From the NCBI GenBank assembly GCA_029255685.2, contig CM055314.2, forward strand, positions 328,399 through 392,398: 64,000 nt of DNA. Direction: 5' to 3'. Position 1 is the first letter of the stretch. Every line of letters starts with the position of its first letter. The notes beneath the pieces were generated by a model. The model saw only the letters and a list, made by a program, of their open reading frames with translations. It did no database searches and had not been told where the DNA came from. Positions 25,415 to 38,220 of the stretch are shown piece after piece. The position numbers were made by a program, and so were the translations under genes. The stretch is from Silene conica. Lineage: Eukaryota > Streptophyta > Magnoliopsida > Caryophyllales > Caryophyllaceae.

Positions 25415-28400
25415 ATGGGAATGGGATCGTTGACAAGGCGAGCGATTCAAAACGCAACAACCCTGAACAACAGATCCCTCAAACCGACCATCTCCTTATC
25501 ATTCATCAGACCAATCATCTCAACACCCGAACGCAACCATCCTGAACCCGCAACAGCCGCCGCTGTACCAGATCCACCTCCGCCCTGTCCTCGTCCTCCC
25601 CTCGCCGGTGCCAGGGTTCATTTTCCAAATCCCGAGGATGCCATCGAGGTCTTCGTCGATGGTTACTCCGTTAAGATCCCAAAGGGCTTCACCGTTCTAC
25701 AGGCTTGCGAGGTTGCCGGTATTGATATTCCAAGGTTTTGTTACCATAGCCGTCTTTCCATTGCTGGTAATTGCCGTATGTGCCTTGTTGAGGTCGAAAA
25801 GTCTCCTAAACCTGTCGCCTCTTGCGCCATGCCCGCTCTCCCTGGTACCTGCCCCTTTCTCTTTTTATTATCATCTTCCTCAAATGCTATTCATCTTATC
25901 ATGTAGAGAATATCAATCTGTTGCCAGCCATGTTCTCCTTCCTTGGAATGTGTGTCTTTATTTTTGGCACCTTCGTCAATTTTAGGTTCCCAATGTTGTG
26001 TAATTTATGCTTTTAATATACCCAGCGGTTCCGGTTGATAGATTTTTCAAGTTGTTTCAGAACCCTTTTTGTTTCTCTATGCAGGGATGAAGATTAAAAC
26101 AGACACACCATTGGCCAAGAAGGCTCGTGAAGGAGTGATGGAGTTCCTGCTTATGAATCATCCTTTAGACTGTCCAATTTGTGATCAGGGTGGAGAGTGT
26201 GACCTCCAAGATCAGTCTATGGCATTTGGTTCAGATCGCGGCCGTTTCACTGAAATGAAAAGATCTGTTGTTGATAAGAACTTGGGACCACTTGTCAAAA
26301 CTGTGATGACTCGGTGTATCCAGTGTACCAGGTAATCTATTAGCTTCCTTTCAATCCACTCGGTATGGATGCAGGGTAATCATCAAGATCAACTGCGTAA
26401 TAGCTACATTTTCTGTATTTTTTATATGATACTATTCAAAGATGCAGAATTGGAGCTTAAGATGCAGAAAAATTTCACCTAAACTATTAGTTTTTTCAAA
26501 GTACACCATCCAATGGCCAAATGAACCATCTTCCTAATATCGGTGTAATCCAAGTTATCCACCCTTGAAGTGCCACAATGACACGAGGATAAATGGATTC
26601 CTCTTATTAAACTCATGTAAAACGACTTCTTTTCATTATGCACTCTACTTAGGCTTGTCAAACCTGGCCCGACCCGAAAACGAGCGTAACCCGAAATCTG
26701 ACCTGAATCCCGTATAATCCCAAATGGACCCGACCTGTATTTTACTCGAACCCGAACCCGAACCCGAAATGACCGAACCTGTTACCCGCCCGATTGGCCC
26801 GTGTGATAGGTCTAGTACTACTTCCGAAATGAAGGGATTGAAAAGCTATGAAAGGCAGGCATTTCAAGAAAATTGAATTAAAAATTAATGGGAAAAAACC
26901 CTCATTACCCCCTCCGATCGTTTGGATTATCTATCTTTGGTTTTGGCTCGAAGTTTAAGCTGATGAAAAGTACGCGAGGTAAGATATAGGTCCACATTTA
27001 CATGAGAATTTTAGCGGGTTATTCTGACCTAATGTAGCCAAAGGTTTACTCTTTGGTTCTGAATTATGATGGAATAAAACAAAAGAGCTCACTAAAGTAG
27101 CCATTGAGACATTGGGGGTAATGTTGTTATTTCTTACCTAATGGGAAAATGTAGTAGATTAATTTAACTCCCCAAAAAGAAAAATGTAGCGAGTCCATAA
27201 ACAGGGAGAGTATTATTAAGCAATAAGCTCTAACGAATACATCCTTTTAAAAAAAAAGTAAATTAATTTGTTTAAGCCATAACATGGAATGTATGTCTCT
27301 GCTATTTGTTTTATTTTATGCTTTTGGATTAGATCATAAAGCAATGTTTTTCCTAGAAATAAATTCTCTATGCTGAAACTCAGTTATAGGCTGCTTCACC
27401 ATCATTTTGGCTAATTATTTCTGTATTCCACTACACACCTGACCTGATAATTTCATTTGTTGTTCGGTGTCTTGTCGATCAGTAATGTTATTGTGTTGCT
27501 GTTATCGATTGTTTTATGCTCCTCTTTTTCATCTTTCCACCTCTCTTTTTTTATGGATTTGGTTAATGAACAGGTGTGTTAGATTTGCAAGTGAGGTAGC
27601 TGGAGTTCAGGATCTTGGCATGCTAGGACGTGGCAGTGGCGAGGAAATTGGGACCTATGTCGAGAAGCTTATGACAAGTGAACTCTCGGGGAACGTAATT
27701 GATATTTGCCCTGTCGGTGCCCTTACATCTAAGCCTTATGCATTTAAGGCCAGAAATTGGGAGTTGAAGGGAACTGAAAGCATTGACATCACTGATGCAG
27801 TGGGATCAAACATAAGGATAGACAGCAGAGGGCCAGAGGTGATGCGTATTCTTCCACGGCTCAATGAGGTATTCCTGTTGCTTCCATAACACTCCATTGT
27901 TTATCTGTATACAGAAATATAATTTTGAATCTAAATTGCTGTGTTTTCTTCACGTTTCAATTGTGGCTGTGTTCATAATATTTTATATAGAGTTATGGAT
28001 TATCTTCCCGATCAAAGAAGTCGTTATGTCAAAGTATTTGTTATGTGACTCATGCTGAGCTTTCAGTTGGTAGTCCATAATGTTCATCTAGGTGTCACTG
28101 ACTATATGATATATTGTCTTATGTCATTGATGTTGGAAAATGGTAGTAGTGCTTTTAAAAAGTCTGGAGTCTAAAGTTTTTCTGAGGGGAAAGATTCTTA
28201 TAATCAAATAACAAGTCTTCTGTTTTTGTGGTTGGTAATTGATAATATAGTTGGAGTCCTGTGACTTTAGCATCATCACTCCTCGTTTTTTCGGTGGATA
28301 TATTTATATTTGATACTTCAAGTGGCTTAATCATATTTTTTTTTTTTGGGTTTTGCCCTTCTGTAAATGGGTTTCTTTCTTTCGTGCATACATAAGGGTC

Positions 28401-31400
28401 ATACCTTGATGGTTCTTCAAAATATTTTTATTGTGATTAAAAGTGAAAAAAGATGATATATACTTAGACCTGTCAAACAGGTCGAACGGGCGGGTTGCGG
28501 GTCGGGTAGATACGGGTTCGGGTAAAATACGGGTCGGGTGTATTTCGGGTCGGGTAAAATACGGGTCAAGTCCATACGGGTTTTGGGTCGGGTTCGGGTA
28601 AAAATACGGGTCAATCAACATCTTTTCCTCGCATTTTTTAAAACTTATTTTATATCGTAATTCCTACCCTTTATACGTTTTTTATCCTCTTGCTCGTCTT
28701 AGTTAACCTAATTGTCACCATTTTTGCCCTCACCACCAACATCACCATCGTTATCATCATCATCATGCTTACTAACTCGCTAAGTATGATAATAAGACTC
28801 AAATAAGATAACAATGATGACGTGACATGTGATCTGAGGTGATGAGGTGGAAGTGTTGACGCGAAGTGCGGTTCAGTTCGACGTAATACGGTGAAAGTGA
28901 CGATATGACACATATTTTGAGGTGATGATATGGCATGTGGTCCTAGGCAATTATGTGGAATGAGGTGTAAGTGATAGTGTGGCACACATTTCGATGTAAT
29001 GACGTGACATGTGGTCCGTCGAAATAATGAGGTGACAGTGCTAACGTGGAATGTAACTTGACGTACTACACTAAAAGTGACGACGTGACACACACTTCGA
29101 CGTGATGACGTGGCATGTGGTTCGAGGTGATGAGTTGGCGCTGCTGACGTGGAATGCAATTCGACGTACTACGGTAAAATTGACGTGTGACACACACTTT
29201 GAGGTGATGACGTGACATGTTGTTTGAGGTGATGACGTGGCATATTGTTTGAGGTGATGACGTGACATACCGCATATATATACATATTTCTCATCAAAAA
29301 TTTATAAGTCATCAATACTTATTTGACATTGTATATTTTAAAAACGATATATTGTCTTGACCCAACGGTCAACCCGCTGCGGGTCGGATTTTGACCCACT
29401 GTTTACGGGTTAAAACGGGTTCGGGTATCTTTTGGGTTCGGGTTGAAAAAACCGGGTCATTTACGGGTTATTTACAGGTCGGGTTACGGTCGGTTTTCGG
29501 GTCGGGTCAGGTTTTGATAGGTCTATATATACTCCATTGTTCCACCGTTTATTTGAATTAATTGCATTTCCTTTTTGGGTCATCCAATCTCAATCACCAC
29601 ATTTCTGTTTTTGGGAAAGTTTTGAATGGATTCACTGTCCATCCTCGTGGTTTTAATTACAATTTTTATCTCCGATTTACCATTTTCTTAAAACTTCTGT
29701 CATTGGAAATGTTGTGTATTCAAATGAAAGGAGGGAATATATTAATATACAGAGTAAAATGTTTTTAGCCAACTGCCACACGACTTAAAAGCATGCATAT
29801 TGTGTTCATCATCTTCAGCCGCAAAATTATCCTTATTCCCCCAACAATGATCTGTGGGTTAAGTTATTCAATTTTCTTAGTGTTTTTGTTTTGCATCACA
29901 CTGTTAGCAAGCAGGAGAAACATCAATACTTAGTAAATATGTACCATGCTATTCTGTACCTTAAATTTGTGGCCACAAGTGATAGTCATTAAAAATTGAG
30001 GAGTTCTCCTTTAAGGGTTCATATATGATGAAAATTATCTAAGCAATGTGGCTGTCTTGCCTTAGCAACATGCACAGTTGGATGTATGGTGATATACTTC
30101 ATTCATATATTTTGTGCTTGGCTCCTTGATGTGAGTTCCATCTGGATCCTAGAAAAGTGATACTCTCACATTGAGTTTGCGTTTGCAATCGCGAGTTGCT
30201 CTGCTACAAGAACCCTCGACATTTGTTTTCTTAATTTTTATGTGTGTTTGTCTTTTGGTAATGTTCTACCTACTTATTATGGTTACTAATTTGTTATGCC
30301 TGTATGCTGATTCAACTGTGCCTCCCTTTGGCAGGATGTAAATGAAGAATGGATTTCAGATAAAACACGATTCTGCTATGATGGATTGAAAAGGCAAAGG
30401 TTAAATGACCCCATGCTTCGTGGTCCAGATGGACGCTTTCAAACATGTAGCTGGAGCAATGCCCTGGAAGTAATTGCTGAAGTCATGCATCAAGTGAAAC
30501 CAGAAGAAATGGTTGGTGTTGCAGGTAAGCTGAGTGATGCAGAATCTATGATGGCATTGAAGGATCTATTGAACAGGATGGGTTCAAATAATGTGTGGTG
30601 TGAGGGAAATGGCTCACAGCCTGAAGCTGATCTGCGTTCAGGATATCTGTTGAACACTGGTATTGCTGATCTTGAGAAAGCTGATGTTGTTCTTCTCGTT
30701 GGTACTCAGGTATGCATATTGTTATATTATTATTTTCCTGAAGAAAGTGCTTTCATTGTATGGGTCGTCCATCCCATAGGAAAAAGGAAAATAACATCTC
30801 AAATTAATAAGATACATGATATACAGCATAAGAGAATAAAGAGAAATTGGACTATTAGGTGGCATTTGTTGTCTTTTTGTGCTTCTGATTTCTGTTGCTT
30901 TATGAATCATATTTGTAATCATGGTCGTCCGCTTTGTTGTCCTTGCATGGGGGTAAATGGGGTAACATGGCCATTGCAATCTATGTTTTAGTGCCTAAGC
31001 TAGATAAATATCTCCCTTTCTTCATCTCATATAGTAGGTCACGTTCATCTGTCTAATGTTATTACATCTTGGTTGCAACACTACACTGCAACTGAGTTAT
31101 AAAAGTTTTTGACGGTTAACTGACATTAATACCATCATCTATCTACTTAGAAAGACTTAATATTTACGCTATTGAATGTGATCTATCCCAAAACGCTTTA
31201 TATTGACTATTGAAGGTGCGCCAAAATGTCAACAGCTTTATCTGAAAAGGGTCACTTGTATCTATCTTTTATTTGGTTTTGATTAGTATGGAAATTGATC
31301 TCATCACTGACATACCACACTTTCATAATGTTGATCTGCTTAATTATGTGTAGCTTGCTTGCAATCAAGTCACCACATATCGGTGATATATATTGAGAAA

Positions 31401-32903
31401 ATGTCGTGCAATTGTAAATCGAACACAATATGAACTAGAAATTGAGCTTCTTGCAGAATATATGGATCTTTAGAAATCAAAGTGCCTAATGTAGCGGTAG
31501 AAAAGTGCCCCCTTCGTGTTTGTGTGCGTGACTACATTTTCAGAATTTCAGGCACTTAAGGTTGCTAATATTTTAATTGCTTTATATCTTACGAATCGAA
31601 AGGTCTTCATCTTGATTCCTTCACCATATTTATACAACGATTTTCTTTTAATCATTAGGGGCTGAGATATGATTAGGCCTTGTCTGAGATTGACAATTTT
31701 CATATTTCATTGATTTCATTGGCTAAGGCAAGGCAAAGTCAAGGACAAAGGCAAAGGCCAACTCAAGGCAATGCTAGGTCTTGGGGGCCCCAAGCTTGAT
31801 ATTGGCATCTAAGACAGTAAAGGCCATGCCTTTACCCTAGTCTTGCCCTATATTGCTTAGTGCCTTCGCTCTCAATCCTAGCGCTCTGTTTCTTGTACTG
31901 CTTTTGCCAGTTGTGATTTCCTCCATCTTACATCAGAAAAAGAAAGTTAAAATCGTTGCGTAACATTTACAATCTTGTGTTCTTTTGAATGAACTATTTC
32001 CAGCCGAGAGTTGAAGCCGCCATGGTAAACGCAAGAATTCGGAAAGCAGTACGGTCAAATCATGCCAAGGTGGGGTACGTTGGTCCAGCTGCAGAGTTCA
32101 ACTATGACCACGAACACCTTGGGACTGGTCCACAGACACTCCAAGAAATTGCCAAAGGCAGTCACTCGTTTAGCTCAGCATTAAAAAATGCTAAAAATCC
32201 TGCCATTATTGTTGGTGCTGGGCTCTTTGAGAGGGAAGACAAGAATGCTATTATATCTATCATTGAAGCCCTTGCAAAATCTGGAAATGTCATAAAACCG
32301 GACTGGAACGGTCTCAATGTTTTATTGTTGAATGCTGCCCAAGCTGCTGCCCTAGATCTTGGTCTTGTGCCTGAATCCGAAAAAAGCATCGATTCTGCTA
32401 AGTTTGTGTATCTGATGGGGGCTGATGATGTGGACGTGGCAAAGATCCCTCAAGATGCATTTGTCGTGTATCAGGGTCACCACGGTGATCGGAACGTATA
32501 TCGTGCCAATGTAATTCTACCAGCATCAGCTTTCACAGAGAAGGAAGGCACATATGTGAACACCGAAGGACGCACTCAACAAACGGTTCCGGCAGTCCCA
32601 ACAGTGGGTGATGCGAGGGACGATTGGAAAATTATCAGGGCCTTGTCTGAGCTTGCCGGAGTGAAGCTGCCTTATGACTCAGTGGCAGAAATCCGAGCTC
32701 GGATGAGTACTGTGGCCCCAAATCTGCTGAGCGTGGATGAAAGAGAACCCGCTACTTTCTCTGCTTTGATTAAGCCAGTTGGTAAAAAAGAGATCAATCC
32801 TAGTCCGTTTACACCGGCCATCGAAAATTTCTATATGACAGATCCAATTACCAGGGCATCAAAGATCATGGCTCAATGTTCTTCACAACTGTTGAAGAAG
32901 TGA
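25415..32903 (+). CDS. NDUFS1: Mitochondrial complex I 75-kDa iron-sulfur subunit
   Basis: Five exons, 25415-25844, 26085-26331, 27574-27868, 30335-30709 and 32004-32903, give 748 residues, the same as Arabidopsis At5g37510 (EMB1467). It is the largest core subunit of the NADH dehydrogenase peripheral arm and carries three Fe-S clusters. The N-terminus is basic and Ser/Thr-rich, as expected for a mitochondrial targeting peptide. A ferredoxin-like 2Fe-2S site is visible at C109, C120, C123 and C137. The His-ligated 4Fe-4S site is H169-x3-C173-x2-C176-x5-C182. The last 4Fe-4S site is C221-x2-C224-x2-C227 plus C271 in DICPVGAL. The C-terminal half is the molybdopterin-oxidoreductase-like domain, without a cofactor in complex I. 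All ligands are intact. Introns 2 and 3 contain hAT-like elements. Confidence 0.98.
26650..26814. mobile_element. Small hAT-like MITE in complex I gene intron 2
   Basis: A 165-bp element starting TAGGCTTGTCAAACCTGGCCCG, with its inverted partner at the right end (TAGACCTATCACACGGGCC on the minus strand). The interior is AACCCG/CGGGTT-rich. Flanking octamers ACTCTACT and GTACTACT agree at 5 of 8 positions, compatible with an eroded 8-bp target duplication. It is related to the element at 28465-29525. Confidence 0.65.
28465..29525. mobile_element. Non-autonomous hAT-like element with internal tandem repeats, intron 3 of complex I gene
   Basis: The 1061-bp element has imperfect terminal inverted repeats: TAGACCTGTCAAACAGG at the left and TAGACCTATCAAAACCTG on the minus strand at the right. 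A perfect 8-bp target duplication, TATATACT, flanks it (28457-28464 and 29526-29533). Subterminal zones are CGGGTCGGGT-rich. The centre, about 28810-29270, is a degenerate tandem array built on GATGACGTGRCATGTGG-like units, with eight TGACGTG copies. No transposase is visible. An 8-bp duplication and TAGNNNTGTCAAA ends fit the hAT superfamily. Confidence 0.88.
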
Positions 32904-33337
32904 TTTTTTTGAATGTTTGTATGGAATAATGGCAACAGGGTGAATATACTGTAATCCCTGTGGGTTGAGAATTGAGATAGAACACTTTCTTTTGGGTTCT
33001 CTTTTGATAGATTGAATTTGAAGGCCATCATAAATTGGCTAAATGTTCCCCTGTTTTGATAATCAGCTGTAATTTGTGTCGTTTACTGTCAGCTGCTAAC
33101 ACTCAGCATCGTCCGCTGTTTTTTTTCATGTTCCTTATTATCTCCCTTTTTGATAGGCAACAAAACTATATCACATCGGTCGGGAAAATAACACAATCAG
33201 ATGTATACCACATATACGCGGAAAATGATAGAGATAAACATTGTTGTATAGAAAATAACAATTTCTGAAATTGTTTTTGTACGTAATTAAATTTTCGTTT
33301 TAGTAAATGAAAATTTTCCATAATTCTTTTATTTTTG
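32904..33337. other. 3' flank of the complex I gene
   Basis: 3' UTR and AT-rich intergenic DNA up to the first ~325-bp repeat array. Nothing else was recognised. Confidence 0.5.
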
Positions 33338-33339
33338 AA

Positions 33340-33980
33340 ATAACCGATTATGAAAGTTATTATCCACGTTTTTTAGGCCGGAAATGTCCCCAGATAAAGA
33401 CTCTCGAAATTCGCACCATAGTGCCCTGATATCATATAAAAATGACTCAATGTGTTTAAATCGGCATTCGTTTTAAAATAATCACATTTAGAGGCCGTAA
33501 CATTACTTTAAAGGTTGTGTTTGACATAGACAAAATAACTTATATAGTTTATTCTATATTGTTTACTGAAAAACTCATGCATCCAATATTTATTATAAGA
33601 TATATTGAGCCTATAGACAAAAACTCAGAAGAAAATAATTCAGGTTCAAAAATGCCAAAAAATATCCGATTTTGAAGGTTATTATTCACGTTTTTTAGGC
33701 GGAAAGGTCCCGGGATAAAAACTCTCGAAATTCGCACCATAGTGTCTTGATACCATATAAAAATGAAAAAATGTGTTAAAATTGGCATTCGGTTTAAAAG
33801 ATTCACACTTAGAGGCCGTAACATTACTTTAAAGGTCGTGTTTCACATAGACAAAATAAGTTATATAGTTTATTTTATATTGTTTTCTAAAAAACTTATA
33901 CATCCAATATTTATTATAGGATATATTGAGCCGATAGACTAAAATTCAGAAGAACAAAAATCGTGTTTAAAAATGATCAA
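33340..33980 (+). repeat. ~325-bp tandem repeat, array A (two units)
   Basis: Two units begin at the CCGATT near 33344 and 33666 (period about 322). Shared landmarks in order: CCGATT..TGAA.GTTATTATCCACGTTTTTTAGG, ACTCTCGAAATTCGCACC, TATAAAAATGA.TCAATGTGTT, ACATTTAGAGGCCGTAACATTAC and CCAATATTTATTATA.GATATATTGAGCC. The same unit recurs at 35970-37040 on the other side of the GST pseudogene. Confidence 0.88.
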
Positions 33981-34149
33981 AATTAGCTTTATTTTAACTT
34001 TTTGTCCTATAAATGCACAGACATTAACCTAAAAGTGGAAAGCAAACAATACTATCAAACTAGGGCAGCACGCCACGAAGGACTTTTTTCCCACGAAATG
34101 TGACCAATGTCCATATCCATCCCTTATAATAAATGAATTAGAAGAATGA

Positions 34150-34551
<402 letters not shown>

Positions 34552-34914
34552 TAAACTCATGTTTAGCCAAAACATTTGCTTAGCCGATAACGTTAGGATA
34601 ATACGGTTAATAGATTTTAATAGCTGGTTTGACTATTAAATTAAATTAGCAGATTAAAAAACAATGTTCGGTAAATAGCAGATTACATGATAATAAGAAC
34701 GGTTTCATGTATAAATTGAATATGCTAATACAATATACTGAATTTGTAGATTCCGACCAAATATGCTATCAGAATATGTTGTTTATCAAACACGTGAAAA
34801 TAGTAGATTGATTGATCAACCTACTAATTATACCGGAATCGACTAATATTTTTCAAAATGCTGTTTACCAAACAGCGCCTTTAAGGTAAATAGTTTGCTA
34901 AAGACATAATCTCC

Positions 34915-35025
34915 CAACTTGTAACGGGTCAAGTTTTCCACCTGTATGTAAGACAAAACATAAAAAGTCTCAAATACCTTGTGGTTTCCTACTCAGGTGG
35001 ATAATATTTGACCCGCCACAAGTTT
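34915..35025. mobile_element. Fold-back MITE in the GST intron
   Basis: Inverted ends: CCAACTTGTAACGGGTCAAG at the left, and CAAACTTGTGGCGGGTCAAA on the minus strand at the right, both followed by a CCACCTG arm. About 110 bp, no coding. A related end occurs near 63146. Confidence 0.65.
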
Positions 35026-35226
35026 GCGAAAGTTTTTTGACTGAAGACATAAGATAAATAGTTAGGTTTTGGTTAGATATATTTGGTTAACAATATGGAT
35101 TGATTACTAAGTAAGTAACTAACTATTGATGGAGCATCCAGTTATTTGACAGCGTAGTTAGACTTGTGAAAAGAAGGGGCAGAGAGCAAGAAGAGGCAAC
35201 GAAAGACTTCATTCAGCATTTGAATG

Positions 35227-35452
35227 TGTTAAATTCAACAATGGGCCTGGGCCACACCCGAACGGAGGAGAAAGAGTCCACAATATAAACCCAAAAGGGT
35301 TCCACTCTAAAACCAATTGGCAATAGAGGGAGTAACTTCTTGCCTTATAAGATGATAATTCTTCTCCTCTTTTATCAATGTGGGAACCCCTCACATGTGG
35401 AATTTTCGGGTTTCTTCACACTCCCCCTGTGGAATTTCCGGGTTTCTTTACA
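35227..35452 (+). mobile_element. TRIM-type solo LTR inside GST exon 2
   Basis: It starts TGTTAAATTCAAC and ends TTTCTTTACA. It contains CTCTAAAACCAATTGGCAAT, TATAAGATG and CAATGTGGGA blocks typical of small plant LTRs. GAATG (35222-35226) and GAAAG (35453-35457) form a 5-bp target duplication with one mismatch. Removing the LTR and one copy restores continuous GST sequence. The 3' end contains a ~33-bp internal duplication (TGTGGAATTT.CGGGTTTCTT). Confidence 0.85.
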
Positions 35453-35969
35453 GAAAGTGATGGAGGAACAACTTGGAGATAACCCCGGCCTACTTTGGTG
35501 GAAATACATTTGGGTTTGTTGACGTTGCGTTCTTCCCATTCTACCCTTGGTTTTACTCTTTCGAGATCGCCGGAAACTTCAAAGTTGAAGAATTATGCCC
35601 TAATATCATAGAATGGGCAAAGAGGTGCTTACTTAGGGATAGTGTTCAAACTCTTCCAGACCAAAACCAGATCTACGACTTCTACTTTAAGAAAATGCTT
35701 CCCAATCACTGAATATCCGGCCCTTTCTCTTTCATCTCCTTCCTCTTCTACCAAGTATTATATATAAATGAACCAATATATATAGCTGTCTTCTGTTTCA
35801 CTGTTCTGTTAAGATATGTTAACGTTTTTATATTGAAATCATAATGGATAATATTTATAGAGCCACCAAAATACATTTGCTTCTTTTTTTATTGAGAGTC
35901 GGCTACGGTTGTTCGTATTAACCGTAACCTCTTCATGACTTTAGGCTATGGTTATCCAATGCAATTGTA

Positions 35970-37040
35970 GCCTTTATATGAAGGTTATTATTTTCCACGT
36001 CTTTTAGCCCGGAAAGGTCCCGAGATAAAAACTCTCAAATTCACAATATAGTGCCCTGATATCATATAAAAATGACTCAATGTGTTTAAAGCGGCATTTG
36101 TTTTAAGATAATCACATTTAGAGCCCGTGAAATTACTTTATAGGTCGTGTTTGACATAGACAAAATAAGTTATATAGTTTAGTTTATATTGTTTTCTGAA
36201 AAACCATAAATCCAATATTTATTATACGATATATTGAGCTTATAGACAAGAATTCAGAATAAAAAAATTCAGATTAAAAAATGACCAAAAATAGCCGATT
36301 ATGAAGGTTATTATCCACGTTTTTTAGGCCAGAAAGGTCCCGAGATGAAAACTCTCGAAATTCGCACCGTAGTGCCTTGATACCGTATAAAAATGAACTC
36401 AATGTGTTTAAATCGGCATTCGGTTTAAAATAGTCACATTTAGAGGCCATAATATTACTTTATACTGTATATCGTTTTTGACATAGACGAAATAAGTTAT
36501 ATAGCTTATTCTATATTGTTTTCTGAAAAATTCATGCATCGAATATTTATTATAGGATATATTGAGCCTATAGACAAGAATCCAGAAGAAAAAAAATCGG
36601 GTTCAAAAATGATAAAAAATAACCGATTTTGAAGGTTATTATCCACGTTTTTTTAAGCGGAAAGATCACGGGATAAAAATTCTCGAAATTCTCACCATAG
36701 TGTCTTGATACATATAAAAATGAATCAATGTGTTAAAATTGGCATTCGGTTTAAAATAGTCACATTTAGAGGTCGTAACATTACTTTAAAGGTCGTGTTT
36801 GACATAGACAAAATAAGTTATATAGTTTATTCTATATTGTTTTTCGAAAAATCCTTGCATCTAATATTTATTATAGGATATATTGAACCTATAAACAAGA
36901 ATTCAGGAAAAAAAAAATCTGCCGATTATGAAAGTTATTATCCACGTTTTTTAGACCGGAAAAATTCCCGGGAAAAGAACTCTCGAAATTCGCACCATAG
37001 CGCCTTAATACCTTATAAAAATGACTCAATGTGTTATTTA
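35970..37040 (+). repeat. ~325-bp tandem repeat, array B (three units plus a partial)
   Basis: Units begin near 35971, 36295, 36623 and 36922 (periods about 324, 328 and 299). The last breaks off at ATGACTCAATGTGTTATT near 37037. All the landmark blocks of array A are present in the same order and orientation. Confidence 0.9.
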
Positions 37041-38220
37041 AAAAATTTGGAAATGAAATTGGGTCAAATTCTCTCCCAATTCAAACCTAATACAAAATGG
37101 ATCATTTTAAATGAATACTCCTAACCCGTTATTTCAATTCTTCTGTTAATTTTTTGTCTCTTTGTTGCACTCTCCTCTAGTTTCTCTCTCCCTTCACTTT
37201 CAATCAACATAATTTTTCGTCTTCATCTGCCATGAAAATCAATAATGCAGGTCTACAATTAATTAATCTTCAATTATTTATTTAATTAAATTTTTTTTGT
37301 TTTTTCTCGCAATTCTTCGTATCTCTATAATTTTACAAAATTAATCTCAAATTCAATTATAGTTTGGGGTTAGTCACCTTTTTTAATCTCTATCTTTCCA
37401 TAAATTTGAATTATTTGATATACTAAGCTGATTATGGTGATAATTTTTTGCTCATACACGCCTATGAGCTTATGAATAATTTCTGGATATAAATTTTTTT
37501 ATTTGTGAGGACTGAGGGTTATGTAATTTATTATTTATCAGTATAAATATATCTTATGTTTCAAAAAAAATCTTGAAATTAAAGTCAATTGTAAGTTAAC
37601 AAACACTGCCTAAATGAATTTGGAGTCAAAATCATCACCAAATTAATAATTTATATATTTCTTATTCAATTTCATGTTTTTATATTTGCACTAATTAATA
37701 AACATATTTACGAATAACAAATAAATTTTTTAAAAAACAGACCCTTGCATTTTTGTAGGGATATAAAACTAGTATTGTCTAATACTCCGTACTTTTAACC
37801 CGGATGAGAATGGCGATTGGGGAGAGCATGTCGTGTTTAAGTACTAAGAACTGACTATTTCAAATGTTTTCCTATTAATTTGGCAAATTAGACTCTTCCT
37901 CATCTCGTATAAACAAACATTAAAATCCTTAAACGCCCAATTACGGCTTTCAATTCCTCCAAAAGCTTCTTAAGGAAAACTCTATCTGTAATTAGGTGAT
38001 ATTTCTTCATCATCTTCCAAGCTCAACACTTGACCCTTGTCTTTTCATCAATCACAATATCATCATTTTATCTTATTTTATCAAACAGGTAGCAAGTCTA
38101 ACTCTTTTTTTGTTGGAACATTGAAGGAAGTAAACCCGTAAATTATTGATTGAGACGGAGGGAGTATCAACAACTCCTCTCTATTTTTAATATCCTCTGT
38201 TTTTTTTTCTGTACAGAAAA
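37041..38220. other. AT-rich intergenic DNA before the DUF1666 gene
   Basis: No gene or bounded repeat was recognised. The last few hundred bases probably hold the promoter and 5' UTR of the gene starting at 38221. Confidence 0.45.

Noticed and set aside
28671..29275. Minus-strand open frames of 65-162 residues rich in His, Thr and Cys
   Set aside because: They are translations of the tandem TGACGTG repeat units inside the hAT-like element. The periodic HHL/CHVIT pattern follows the DNA repeat.
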